Origin: Micavibrio_A sp964539025
Lineage (GTDB): Bacteria; Pseudomonadota; Alphaproteobacteria; Micavibrionales; Micavibrionaceae
Length of the DNA: 64,000 bases
Direction: 5' to 3'
Assembly: GCA_964539025.1 (NCBI GenBank)
Contig: CAZIFA010000001.1
Span: forward strand, 186,001-250,000
Below, in pieces: positions 16,823 to 25,665 of the stretch. Position 1 is the first letter of the stretch. Every line of letters begins with the position of its first letter. The notes below the pieces were generated by a model, which saw nothing but the letters and a program-made list of their open reading frames with translations, searched no databases and was not told the DNA's origin. The position numbers and the translations under genes were made by a program.

Positions 16823-17608
16823 TTACCGCGCAATCAGGACTTGGTAGAATATATATTTTCCGCCGTTTCCGTCGGATGCGTCCGTATCATACGCGCATCC
16901 GGCCTTTTTTCCATGGAGCGCCGCCCCATCAATATCTCCCCAATCGGCGTATGTGCCGTCATAAGGATTGTCAGGGTTGAGATTGACAGTGCTGTCGATA
17001 CTGCCCTCGTTTTTCAACATCGTGTTGATGGATTGGCAGACTTCCAGTCGTAAGGCGGGCAGTAAAATTACCAATTCAGCAACATTCGTTGTGCCTATAT
17101 TCCAAACGGAGTTCTTGCTGGTAAAGACATACATTTTTCGGCTGATAAAGTTGGCATTGGTGATTAGACTGTCTATCTGCGCGTTGTCTGGTGGCAATAC
17201 AAAATTAATTTTTCCGCCATTGGCTCCGAACACGTCACAACTGCCATTGGCAGGCGTGCTGGCGTTGATATAGGGCGCAAAAGGGTTGGTGCCGCTGGTA
17301 ACAATGGCGTCTGTTACAGCATTTCTGAAATTGAATTGATTGTCCTGGCATCCTTGTATCTTTAATGCCTTAACGGCGTTCTGCACGGCATTCGCATATT
17401 CCATGATTTCCGTGGCTGCGAGCTTCGCTGCTTCAGCCGTCGCCATGGTCGAACTTGTGCGCGATCCTTGCGACATGGCGAAACTCAACGCCCCAAACAG
17501 CGCGATCATGACGAAAAGCCATATAATTATGCTTCCCGTCTGTGCGTTTATCTTCTTTGTCATCCCCGCGGCAGGGGATGACATCCTTGATGTCACTTGA
17601 TTTTTCAT
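16823..17608 (-). CDS. Pilin-like secreted protein, first of a tandem pair
   Basis: 261 residues from the ATG at 17608. An alternative ATG at 17563 (MTKKINAQTGS) gives a tighter fit to the paralogue. The frame extends farther upstream, but that part is antisense to lysK. One hydrophobic helix (SIIIWLFVMIALFGALSFAM) is followed by a polar domain with CDVFGANGG, LEVCQSIN and a terminal HGKKAGCAYDTDA...YIFYQVLIAR block matching the downstream paralogue. The gap to that gene is 3 bases. A small palindrome lies in the first codons. Confidence 0.75.
   Translation of the reverse strand: MKNQVTSRMSSPAAGMTKKINAQTGSIIIWLFVMIALFGALSFAMSQGSRTSSTMATAEAAKLAATEIMEYANAVQNAVKALKIQGCQDNQFNFRNAVTDAIVTSGTNPFAPYINASTPANGSCDVFGANGGKINFVLPPDNAQIDSLITNANFISRKMYVFTSKNSVWNIGTTNVAELVILLPALRLEVCQSINTMLKNEGSIDSTVNLNPDNPYDGTYADWGDIDGAALHGKKAGCAYDTDASDGNGGKYIFYQVLIAR
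17559..17582. repeat. Small GTCATCC palindrome at the 5' end of a pilin-like gene
   Basis: GTCATCCCCGCGGCAGGGGATGAC, a 24-bp near-perfect palindrome. If the upstream start is used it encodes part of the N-terminus (SSPAAGM). If the downstream start is used it overlaps the start codon and could occlude ribosome binding. Confidence 0.7.
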
Positions 17609-17665
17609 AGGGTAAAGTCCATAAATAAGGCAATCATTGTACCAGAATATCATGGAAAGACCGTT

Positions 17666-19267
17666 ATGACATCCTCGAATCCGGATCGTGAAAAAGCCTT
17701 TGAATGCCGCGCCTGGCCCTTTGAAGAGGCGAAAAAGGTGCTGGCGCGCCTGAACGGCAAGCCTCCGGCCAAGGGCTACGTCCTGTTCGAAACCGGTTAC
17801 GGCCCATCGGGCCTGCCGCATATCGGCACGTTTGGGGAGGTCGCCCGGACGACCATGGTGATGCGTGCGTTCAAGGCGCTTTCGGACATACCGACCAAAC
17901 TTGTCTGCTTTTCCGATGACATGGACGGCCTTCGTAAAGTGCCGACGAACGTACCCAATCAGGACATGTTGGCAAAATATATCGGCATTCCTTTGACGAA
18001 AGTTCCGGACCCGTTTGGAAAATTCGAAAGCTTTGCGCACCACAACAATGCAAAACTGCGCGAATTTTTGGATGGCTTTGGCTTCGAATATGAATTCATT
18101 TCTTCCACGGAATATTACCAAAGCGGCAAAACCGATGACGGCATGCGCAAAATGCTCACCCTTCATGAAAAGGTTGTGCAGACGGTTCTGCCTCTGCTGG
18201 GCGAAGAGCGTGCCTCTAACTATTCGCCGTTCCTGCCGCTTTCACCAAAAACAGGCAAAGTTCTTCAGGTGCCGATTCTCGAAACGCACGCCGATAAAGG
18301 TACGATCGTGTTTGATGATGAAGACGGTACGCGTACCGAAGTCCCCGTCACGGGCGGCGCGGTCAAGGCGCAATGGCGTCCCGATTGGGCGCTGCATTGG
18401 TATGTGCTCGACACCGATTACGAAATGGCGGGCGAAGATCTGATCAGCTCGCGTGACATGGCTTGCCAGATTCTAAAAGTTCTGGGCAAAGAACCGCCTG
18501 CGGGTTTCCACTACAAACTTTTCTTGGATGAACAGAACCAGAAAATCTCCAAATCCAAAGGCAACGGTCTTTCTATCGAACAATGGTTGCAATACGCGCC
18601 GCACGAAAGTTTGGCCTATTACATGTATCTGCGTCCGACTTCCGGGAAAAAGCTCTATTTCGATGTAATTCCAAAGGCGGTCGATGAATATATTCAGTTC
18701 GTCAAATCCTTGCCGACGCAAACGGCCGAACAAAAATATCAAAACGCCGCATGGTTCATCCATGGCGATGACGTTGCCAAACAACAAACGCCCGTATCGT
18801 TCGCACTGCTGCTAAATCTGGCGAGCGCTTCGAATGCATTAAACGCCGATGTCATGTGGGGCTTTATCCGCCATTACAAACCGGATGCGACGCCGCAAAA
18901 TTCGCCGTTCCTCGCAAGGCTTGTCGAATACGCCGTGCGGTATTACGAAGATTTCGTGCGCCCGAACAAAAAATACCGCGCGCCCGATGCCCGTGAACGC
19001 GCCGCGCTGGAAGATTTGGCGAAACGACTATCCGCTCTGCCAGCAAACGCCGATGGCGAAATGATCCAGACCGAGGTTTTCTCGGCGGGTAAGGAAAACG
19101 GATACGATAAGGAAGAACTGCGCGCGTGGTTCCAGGCGATTTACGAAGTGCTCATCGGCCAGTCGCAAGGCCCGCGCTTTGGCTCCTTCATCGAACTGTT
19201 CGGCATTCAGAACACGATTGATCTCATCAACAATGGTCTCGAAGGCAAATTTGCCAAAGCTGCATAA
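17666..19267 (+). CDS. lysK: Lysyl-tRNA synthetase, class I
   Basis: Class I LysRS charges tRNA-Lys and is found in archaea, spirochaetes and Alphaproteobacteria in place of class II LysS. 533 residues. The HIGH-type motif PHIGT is at residues 51-55 and the KMSKS-type motif KISKS at 293-297. I chose MTSSNPDREK because GGAAAGA stands just upstream, although the frame extends farther. The gene is divergent from the pilin-like pair. Confidence 0.96.
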   Translation: MTSSNPDREKAFECRAWPFEEAKKVLARLNGKPPAKGYVLFETGYGPSGLPHIGTFGEVARTTMVMRAFKALSDIPTKLVCFSDDMDGLRKVPTNVPNQDMLAKYIGIPLTKVPDPFGKFESFAHHNNAKLREFLDGFGFEYEFISSTEYYQSGKTDDGMRKMLTLHEKVVQTVLPLLGEERASNYSPFLPLSPKTGKVLQVPILETHADKGTIVFDDEDGTRTEVPVTGGAVKAQWRPDWALHWYVLDTDYEMAGEDLISSRDMACQILKVLGKEPPAGFHYKLFLDEQNQKISKSKGNGLSIEQWLQYAPHESLAYYMYLRPTSGKKLYFDVIPKAVDEYIQFVKSLPTQTAEQKYQNAAWFIHGDDVAKQQTPVSFALLLNLASASNALNADVMWGFIRHYKPDATPQNSPFLARLVEYAVRYYEDFVRPNKKYRAPDARERAALEDLAKRLSALPANADGEMIQTEVFSAGKENGYDKEELRAWFQAIYEVLIGQSQGPRFGSFIELFGIQNTIDLINNGLEGKFAKAA

Positions 19268-19278
19268 GGAAAAACATC

Positions 19279-19527
19279 ATGGCTGCAAGTAAACTGGACA
19301 CTATCAAAGAAGCGATTTACGAATCCATCCGCAACGACAATGACGGGCTGGATGATAACATCAAGGCGCTCAAGGAAGTCCTCAAAGAACAAGGCGTTAA
19401 GGAAACGATGTTTGAACCAACCAAACTGGTCCAGAACAATCGTCAGGGCCGCCAGATGATGAAATCCTATTTCAAAAAACGCGGCGTCATCGTGAAATTC
19501 GATAAATCTGATGGAGACGAAGATTAG
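19279..19527 (+). CDS. Small unknown protein downstream of lysK
   Basis: An 82-residue, highly charged protein starting 11 bases after lysK with AAGGAAAAA as ribosome-binding site. It is helical, with basic (MMKSYFKKRG) and acidic (SDGDED) ends. No known domain. It is probably co-transcribed with lysK. Confidence 0.65.
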   Translation: MAASKLDTIKEAIYESIRNDNDGLDDNIKALKEVLKEQGVKETMFEPTKLVQNNRQGRQMMKSYFKKRGVIVKFDKSDGDED

Positions 19528-19741
19528 CTATCCCACCAGTAAATGTTTAAAGATGGCCTTTGTTTCGGCTCTAGCCGCTGTGGCCACATTTGCGAATGGC
19601 GGCAACGTAGCGGGCACGATCTTTACCGTTGCCGCGCTGGGCCTTGTCTATCCAGAATCGCGCAAAAGACAAAATCAATGGCAAAATGACGAGACCTTTA
19701 TTCACCCATTTCGTTCTGACGCGTGGAAAAGATCTCCTTAA
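19511..19741 (+). CDS. Small putative membrane protein
   Basis: A 76-residue frame overlapping the previous gene by 17 bases. It has one hydrophobic stretch (MAFVSALAAVATFANGG, AGTIFTVAALGLVY). No recognisable motif. The overlapping start suggests translational coupling, but the basic, irregular C-terminus and short length leave doubt about whether it is real. Confidence 0.4.
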   Translation: METKISYPTSKCLKMAFVSALAAVATFANGGNVAGTIFTVAALGLVYPESRKRQNQWQNDETFIHPFRSDAWKRSP

Positions 19742-20076
19742 CCTCCGCCCGGTCCCGGTGGATGCAGCGTTCGATATTTATGCCCGGCACGGCAAAACGC
19801 CATCACGGCTTCACCTTCGGACAACACCCATCCGATCGACCCTTCAAAATTTTGCGCTGCGAGGCAAATGCCTAATCCAATCGTCGAGCCGCCCAGTTTC
19901 AAAAGCTGGAAATGTCGCATGCCAGGCGTCATAGCTTCTTGCTGCGTCAATCCTGTCCAGAAATCGACGCCTAAATCCATGGCGTGATATAGGACGGGGG
20001 AAACAATGGGGATGAAATACTGCGCGGCAGTGACAAAATGCTGCGCCAAATCGGGAATCGATCCCTGGTCAATCAT
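19738..20076 (-). CDS. Unknown protein
   Basis: A 112-residue protein. GGGAG lies 6 bases before the ATG. It contains two moderately hydrophobic segments and a Pro/Gly-rich tail (LHPPGPGGG). It may associate with membranes, but no clear transmembrane helix is present. I do not recognise it. Confidence 0.6.
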   Translation of the reverse strand: MIDQGSIPDLAQHFVTAAQYFIPIVSPVLYHAMDLGVDFWTGLTQQEAMTPGMRHFQLLKLGGSTIGLGICLAAQNFEGSIGWVLSEGEAVMAFCRAGHKYRTLHPPGPGGG

Positions 20077-20139
20077 GCTACACTCCCTGTATTCTTCTTA
20101 ACTTTTTTCTTTTGAGCCTACAGGAAAAAACGCATTTTT

Positions 20140-20778
20140 TCAAGGATTTTTGAACCCCGAGCGTGGCAATCCCATGCCCGCCTTGCCGTATTGATCGCCC
20201 TTATTGGGTTTATATCCCTCGGACCAACTATTAACTATATCGGCAAGGACAGGGCGCTCACGCTCTTCGGGTTTTTCACTCTGCGTGCCGATGTAGATAA
20301 AGCCCGCAATATTGTCACGCTCGTCGCATCCCAGCGCCTTGCGAATGTCTTCGTTATACGCTGTCCATTCGGTAACCCAGTTGGTGCCGAACCCGAGCGC
20401 ATTGGCGGCAAGGCATAAATTGTAACACGCCGCGCCGGCGCTGAGCATCTGCTCCCATTGCGGTGCCTTGCCTTCTTTGATGCGGGATATCACGGCGATC
20501 ACGAGCGGCGCGCGCAAAAACCGCTCTGCCTCTAAATCTAACTTTGCAGGCGCTGCTTCCTTATCCTCAAGCAAATACGCTTTGCGCAAAAGCTCACCGA
20601 ACTTCGCGCGCGCGTCCCCCTCGAACACCACAAACCACCAAGGGGCCAGCTTGTTATGATCCGGCACACGGCTCGCCACGCTCAGAATGTCCTGAATTTG
20701 CGTGTTCGTCGGTCCCGGCGCGGTTAGGTTCTTGATTGCGGTGGAACGTCTGGTTTTAAGAAAATCGATTGTGTCCAT
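20140..20778 (-). CDS. Nitroreductase family oxidoreductase
   Basis: 212 residues. FMN-dependent nitroreductase fold: the N-terminal FLKTRRST motif binds FMN phosphate, followed by SRVPDHNKLAPWWFVVF and, later, GAACYNLCLAANALGFGTNWVTEW and GFIYIGT. It is most like the YdjA group of small nitroreductases. It probably uses NAD(P)H to reduce nitro compounds or quinones. The true substrate cannot be told from sequence. Monocistronic as far as can be seen. Confidence 0.92.
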   Translation of the reverse strand: MDTIDFLKTRRSTAIKNLTAPGPTNTQIQDILSVASRVPDHNKLAPWWFVVFEGDARAKFGELLRKAYLLEDKEAAPAKLDLEAERFLRAPLVIAVISRIKEGKAPQWEQMLSAGAACYNLCLAANALGFGTNWVTEWTAYNEDIRKALGCDERDNIAGFIYIGTQSEKPEERERPVLADIVNSWSEGYKPNKGDQYGKAGMGLPRSGFKNP

Positions 20779-20813
20779 GTGCTATGAATACAACCGCGCG
20801 GGTACAAACGCAA

Positions 20814-21557
20814 CTACGGCGCTGGTACGACAACCTGTCCGGCAGGCAGGGCCTGCATCTTCGCCATAAAGGCAGCCACAGACGGGTCTGGCGCAGGATT
20901 TGCACGTCTTGCTTTGAGTCTTTCCACATGCGCGGCGGCCTCCGTTTTCAGGCCACTGTCATGTGGCGCATAGTTGTAAACGGAAGTCATGGTGCCAAGC
21001 TGTTCTTCATGGGGACGGGTGCTGACAATGTCAAAGATTTTTGTGGTAATTTGTTTCAGAAAGGCTTCGCGATCAGATTTCGTTTTCAAATTTTTGTCGT
21101 TAAAGGCATCCCTGTATAATTCCTGCGCTTCCTGGCAACGATCAGACATTTGAACGCGATCTATGATGGAAAGTCTTTTTTTCAAAGCTTGTGTTCTTAA
21201 ATCACTGTCTTCTGGTGCACGATCGTAAATATCATTCGTGACTTTATACCTGTAGCCTTCATCAGGTCCCTGATTTATACTGTCAAGGCAATCAAAAGCT
21301 ATGCGCAATACCGGAAGTCTTATGCCGCTGTCTTTCGGTGCGTGATTGCACAACATAAAGGCGGCGATATGTCGGTTTCCTGCATCATGCATACCATTCA
21401 TAATGGCACTGGCGGCACCAATTTTTTGTTCATCTGGAATTTCTGAACGGATCAGTTCCTTCAGAGGCCCACTCGCTTTGGAGAAATCGAGTTGCCCGCG
21501 GCTCGCCAGCTCGAATGTCTTATCTAGAAGAATCGATAATGTGTTGTTGTCGCCCAT
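20814..21557 (-). CDS. Unknown helical-repeat protein (short member)
   Basis: 247 residues. It shares with the 549-residue protein at 23887-25536 an N-terminal region (LASRGQLDFSKASGPLKELI versus LAAKGELTYQKAQPALERLV) and at least three copies of a repeat with the pattern AL.K....D.......Y..A...Y..AP..S.LK. Its C-terminal tail (DPSVAAFMAKMQALP) also matches DPGLSIDLFIRDMRKLP of that protein. An alpha-solenoid is likely. No catalytic motif is visible. GGGAG precedes the ATG. Confidence 0.75.
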   Translation of the reverse strand: MGDNNTLSILLDKTFELASRGQLDFSKASGPLKELIRSEIPDEQKIGAASAIMNGMHDAGNRHIAAFMLCNHAPKDSGIRLPVLRIAFDCLDSINQGPDEGYRYKVTNDIYDRAPEDSDLRTQALKKRLSIIDRVQMSDRCQEAQELYRDAFNDKNLKTKSDREAFLKQITTKIFDIVSTRPHEEQLGTMTSVYNYAPHDSGLKTEAAAHVERLKARRANPAPDPSVAAFMAKMQALPAGQVVVPAP

Positions 21558-21679
21558 TGGTATGCTCCCTGTATGTTTATTATTGTTTTATACCAGTTAT
21601 TTTTGATGAAATTTTAGTCTATGTCAAGGAATACGCTATCCACATGGAAGTACAGGAAAATTCGATGCGGCGCTAATAA

Positions 21680-22399
21680 TTAAGCGGCGTTGAAGATAAG
21701 CGTGCTTCGAGCTTCCGGCAGTTTGATCATTCTGCCAAAACTTCTTCTTCCGGCATTCATGACGGACTCACCAAATGTAAAGCTCAATTCCGGCATATCC
21801 GGAGTCTTGCCATAAATTTTTTCATCTACGCGCGGCGATGTCGGGGTATTCATGATATCTCTTAATACTGTTGAATCCTGTTCGTGGCAATTTTGCCAGA
21901 TAAACAATGACACGCGTTTTTGCAGTTCACCGCTGACCGGTGCGTGGTTGTAAATTATCTTTGCCGCCTTGTACTGGTATTTGGAATCAAGTTCCGATAA
22001 GCGCGAAAACGCGGTTTCCAGCAACGCTAATTCCGCATCATGATCTGGCTCCGTCACATAATTATAGGCAGGGTTAGCGAACTGGACAGGGCCGTTCAAA
22101 TCCATATGATCTACACCATACTGATCGCGCCTGCGGTCGGCATAGGCAACGACGAGTTTAAAAACGTCCGCCGGGTCTTCCATCCGGTTGGCGACGAATT
22201 GCAGCGTGTTCCATTTTACCTGGAACGGAATCGTAGATCGTACAAGTGTGATGAGGTCCGTTTTGATAACGCTTTCGAGGCGCAGCGTGTTTACATCCGT
22301 GTATTTTCGAACGCCCACGGCGAACGAAGCCGCCTGCGCATTATCGATCCGGTTTTCCCTCACATAGGCGGGCTGCAAAAGCTCTTTAAATTTACGCAT
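21680..22399 (-). CDS. Unknown helical-repeat protein (middle member)
   Basis: 239 residues. One clear repeat copy (LSELDSKYQYKAAKIIYNHAP at about 135) matches the repeat of its neighbours, and the N-terminal region (LITLVRSTIPFQVKWNTLQFVANRM) resembles theirs more weakly. The C-terminal third differs and is Pro/Gly-rich. GAGGG lies before the ATG. It is likely co-transcribed with 22439-23557, 39 bases upstream. Confidence 0.7.
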   Translation of the reverse strand: MRKFKELLQPAYVRENRIDNAQAASFAVGVRKYTDVNTLRLESVIKTDLITLVRSTIPFQVKWNTLQFVANRMEDPADVFKLVVAYADRRRDQYGVDHMDLNGPVQFANPAYNYVTEPDHDAELALLETAFSRLSELDSKYQYKAAKIIYNHAPVSGELQKRVSLFIWQNCHEQDSTVLRDIMNTPTSPRVDEKIYGKTPDMPELSFTFGESVMNAGRRSFGRMIKLPEARSTLIFNAA

Positions 22400-22438
22400 G
22401 TAAATTCCCTCAAAACCTGTCTTAAAACTCTTTGGTGC

Positions 22439-23557
22439 CTACGTCAACTGCGGTTTATAGCCAGTGGAACTATCAATATAGCGCTGCTTTGTATCTTTGT
22501 TTTCAGGCTCTCCGTTTTGTAGCACACGGAAATAGCCGACCAGAGCGTCTTTCAATTCCTGCTCCAGTCCGGCTTTAAAACTGATGACATCCTTGCTCTC
22601 GCAAAGACCCGCTTTGATGATTTCTGCCTGAACCTCTTCATGCTTGTCACGGAAAAGGTCATAGACGGTGCGCAACGAGTTCGCGCCATGTTTTTCACCC
22701 AACGCATCGAAATTCAGATATTGATCCTCGGTGAGAAGACCAAGACCATGCGCGTTCTCCAGCGTAATATCGCGATTGGATGCTGTATTAAACCGCAGTT
22801 GCAGCGACAATGCGAGCCTGCCGCTCGGCGTTGATTTTTGCTCCTGCTCTCTGGCTTTGGCATCCGCGCGTTTATCTGCACTTTTTCTATCCTGCTCTTG
22901 ACGTACGACTTCGGCCAGAACGCGCTGGTCTTCTGCTTTACCGACAAACCTATCGCGGGTTGTATGTGCTTCACCACCGTGAAATTGCCCATCATTGCTG
23001 AAATTTGATTTTACGCCTCGTGCTGTCCGCCTTGTGCCGCGGTCGAGAATGTCCATCGTATGAAGTCTGCCATCTGCCCCGAGCTTTTCCATCTGGCCTA
23101 TGACCAGGGAAGCAAGCTTTTCAGCGCTGCCGAATTTTACGATCTTGTTTATCTGTACGCCGAAATTGGGTTCGCTCGTCTTAAGAAAAAACGGCGTGTA
23201 ATTCAATCGCCAGTTTAATTTTGGATCAAGACCCGTGGGCAGCAAATCTTCCCATTCGTTGAGCATCAGGTTCTTGTCATTGTTGGGAACACGCGGGCCT
23301 TTTACATACGGTGCCAGCGGCATGACGTATACGCCGATAATGGCGTCTTTCTCTTGTGCGTCGTATTTGATTTTACAGACCAGTGCGCGCATCACGGGCA
23401 TGTTCTTATCGACTTTGAACTTGGCGATTGGCGTGTTGGAGCTGCCGACGACAATCTGTGCGGCTTCTTTTGGAATCGTCTGAATCCCGATCACGTCCCA
23501 TTCTTTGAGGGAGCGGGGGAATTTCACCAGGTCGATAATCCGGGGGCCTTTGGCCAT
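22439..23557 (-). CDS. Unknown protein in the helical-repeat cluster
   Basis: 372 residues, no recognised family. The N-terminal ~180 residues look mixed alpha/beta, then comes a Lys/Glu/Arg-rich linker (about 215-245, possible coiled coil), then a helical C-terminal part (ALGEKHGANSLRTVYDLFRD). It does not show the repeat of its neighbours but sits between them in the same orientation, so it may act with them. AGGAAAT precedes the ATG. Confidence 0.7.
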   Translation of the reverse strand: MAKGPRIIDLVKFPRSLKEWDVIGIQTIPKEAAQIVVGSSNTPIAKFKVDKNMPVMRALVCKIKYDAQEKDAIIGVYVMPLAPYVKGPRVPNNDKNLMLNEWEDLLPTGLDPKLNWRLNYTPFFLKTSEPNFGVQINKIVKFGSAEKLASLVIGQMEKLGADGRLHTMDILDRGTRRTARGVKSNFSNDGQFHGGEAHTTRDRFVGKAEDQRVLAEVVRQEQDRKSADKRADAKAREQEQKSTPSGRLALSLQLRFNTASNRDITLENAHGLGLLTEDQYLNFDALGEKHGANSLRTVYDLFRDKHEEVQAEIIKAGLCESKDVISFKAGLEQELKDALVGYFRVLQNGEPENKDTKQRYIDSSTGYKPQLT

Positions 23558-23643
23558 AGCGTCTTGATTTCCTTTGATAATTGCGTTCTTATCTTAGGGT
23601 GATTATTACCATATAAATTTATGGAAATAAAGGGAATCGCACT

Positions 23644-23883
23644 ATGTCATTGTTTTCACAAGATTTTGTAACGGTCGCCCGGGACGGCAAAGGTCGGCTT
23701 ATGGTCTCTGAAACCTCGGTGCCGGGGCTCGGGGGGATCCGTCACAAAAATCCCGGCCCCTTCGCCAAAGCGGTTGGCAAAGTCATCTTTGCAAGGAACC
23801 CGAATACCCAAACGGTCGTATTATGCCCTGCCGAAGGCACAACAGACTTTCCCTGCCGCGAAGTGCACCGCGCGCCTGCGTAA
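23644..23883 (+). CDS. Small unknown protein
   Basis: A 79-residue protein with AAGGGAA nine bases before the ATG, on the strand opposite to its neighbours and ending 3 bases before the 549-residue gene. It contains two cysteines near the end (LCPAEG, FPCRE) and no known motif. Predicted soluble. Confidence 0.55.
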   Translation: MSLFSQDFVTVARDGKGRLMVSETSVPGLGGIRHKNPGPFAKAVGKVIFARNPNTQTVVLCPAEGTTDFPCREVHRAPA

Positions 23884-23886
23884 TAA

Positions 23887-25536
23887 CTACGGCGCTGCAG
23901 GGGCAGGAGGGGCTGGCAGCTTGCGCATGTCCCTTATAAACAGATCGATGCTGAGGCCGGGGTCCGGCTCTGGCGGCGGAGGTGCCTGCGGAACAAACGC
24001 GCCGAGCATGTCTTTGAGGCCTTCATTACCGCTACCATTACCAATCTCGGCGATAACGGAACGCGCGGCTTCTTCTTGTTGTTCGGAAGGCATGGCTTTG
24101 ATCGTGGCGATCGTCTTTTGATCGATCTGTTCTTTAAATTTGCCTTCTTCTGGAGCATGTTTGATAATTTCACGCAAAGCGCCTAACCGTTCTCCGTCCT
24201 CGAGTGGTACGGCATCGACGCCCTTAAAGGCCTTTCGCAATGCCCGTATTCTAAGAGGCTTGTACTCATCATAGGTTGCGTTGCTGACAATCCCCATCGC
24301 GGCTTTATACAGCATTTCTGGTTTTACGTGATAAAGATCGGAAACGGATTTTGCCAAAGCTTCCCTGCTAAGCTGGCTACGATTCGGGGCCGTATTGAAA
24401 ATTTTCAGTGCGGCTCCGCTGTGTTGTTCGACCGGAAGATATTTGATGTCGCCAAAGGCTTTTTGCAAAGCATCGTTTCTGCGGTTGCCGATTTTGCCGG
24501 AATCCAGGAAAACATCCATAGCTGCTTGGTAACGGCTCACCGGTCGCAGGAAATCGACGGCGTCAAAGGCCTTTTGCAAAGCCAATGCTTTAATTTGCGC
24601 GCTTCCGGCTTTGTTGTAAGCATCCATCGCCGCTTCGTATCGTTCTTCGGGCAGCGCGCTATCGGCGCGGCCTAGGAATTTTTGCGCGATTTTTGTTTTG
24701 ATTTTGCTGCCTTCTGGCGCGGAATCGTAAATCGCTTCTCTTTTTCTCTCCCGCAATATATGGGCCGGCATGCGATTAACGACGGCCAGGGCCTTTTCCA
24801 GGGCTTTTATCTGAAGATCTTCGTAGCCCTTATGTGATTGCGCGTGTCCGGCAATTACCATCAGGGCATTATATTGTTGTTGCGGTTCTTTCATCGAACG
24901 GATGACGGCGAATATTTTTCGCTCCATCTTCGCCGCAAATTTTTTGTCCTTATGGATGGTTAAGCTGTAAATATTAAGCGCTGACTGATATTGCTCTTCA
25001 TATTGCTGAAGGCCATCGATACTCGCCGCCGCTTTTCTTAAGGCTTTTGTTTTGGCCTTGGTGCCGGGTTTTGCCTCGTTGTATATGCGTATCGCGTTCG
25101 AATATTGGCGTTCGGCAGGCATGGCATCGACGGCGTCCAGAGCGATGCGCATGACCCGCGCCCGGACTTTAGGGTTCTTCGAGTTGCGGTGAATCTGTAG
25201 TGTGGTGCCATAATTCTCGTAGATTGGCAAATGCCTGACAGAGGCGATGGCCCATTGTTGTGCCAGCGGTTGAAGATACCTGTTTGGGATGCCTTGCGGT
25301 CTGTCGAAGAAAATCCTCGCATGGTCATGCACAAACATCGCGGCATTATATTGCCATTGTGGTTGCAGCTTCTTGATAATCGCGCGAAGCGCGGCGGTTT
25401 TTTGCGGTCTGGGAAGATTACTATATACTAACCTCTCAAGGGCTGGCTGTGCCTTTTGATAGGTGAGTTCGCCCTTCGCCGCCAGCGTATAAACTTCCAT
25501 CAGTCTTGTCTGTAATATGTCGGTCGCGGCGTCCAT
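23887..25536 (-). CDS. Unknown protein with about ten tandem helical repeats
   Basis: 549 residues. From about residue 129 to 500 it is built of roughly ten repeats of 36-41 residues starting near 129, 166, 204, 245, 283, 320, 356, 393, 432 and 471. The pattern is AL.KAF..VD..P...RY.AAM.IYN.AP..S..K, two helices per unit, resembling TPR-type solenoids but longer than the 34-residue TPR. The tail is Pro-rich (QAPPPPEPDP). A scaffold role is likely, partner unknown. AAGGAG precedes the ATG. No signal peptide. Confidence 0.8.
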   Translation of the reverse strand: MDAATDILQTRLMEVYTLAAKGELTYQKAQPALERLVYSNLPRPQKTAALRAIIKKLQPQWQYNAAMFVHDHARIFFDRPQGIPNRYLQPLAQQWAIASVRHLPIYENYGTTLQIHRNSKNPKVRARVMRIALDAVDAMPAERQYSNAIRIYNEAKPGTKAKTKALRKAAASIDGLQQYEEQYQSALNIYSLTIHKDKKFAAKMERKIFAVIRSMKEPQQQYNALMVIAGHAQSHKGYEDLQIKALEKALAVVNRMPAHILRERKREAIYDSAPEGSKIKTKIAQKFLGRADSALPEERYEAAMDAYNKAGSAQIKALALQKAFDAVDFLRPVSRYQAAMDVFLDSGKIGNRRNDALQKAFGDIKYLPVEQHSGAALKIFNTAPNRSQLSREALAKSVSDLYHVKPEMLYKAAMGIVSNATYDEYKPLRIRALRKAFKGVDAVPLEDGERLGALREIIKHAPEEGKFKEQIDQKTIATIKAMPSEQQEEAARSVIAEIGNGSGNEGLKDMLGAFVPQAPPPPEPDPGLSIDLFIRDMRKLPAPPAPAAP

Positions 25537-25629
25537 AGGGGTACTCCTTAATATATATGTACAAAAAATGCTGTGGCAGGATTCATCGCAATTCCTGCGT
25601 TTTATGTCAATGGTTAATTCCGCGGCCCC

Positions 25630-25658
25630 TTGGCCTTTTTAAGCCATTGTTCTATATA
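25630..25658 (+). promoter_or_regulatory. Promoter of uvrB, probably leaderless
   Basis: TTGGCC at 25630-25635, 17-base spacer, TATATA at 25653-25658. The uvrB ATG follows after seven bases, so transcription would start at about the ATG. No Shine-Dalgarno sequence is visible. Confidence 0.5.
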
Positions 25659-25665
25659 TGTACCC

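Noticed and set aside
17609..18166. 5' extension of the pilin-like gene into lysK
   Set aside because: The extension is antisense to lysK and would place the membrane helix deep inside the protein. The start at 17608 or 17563 fits the paralogue.
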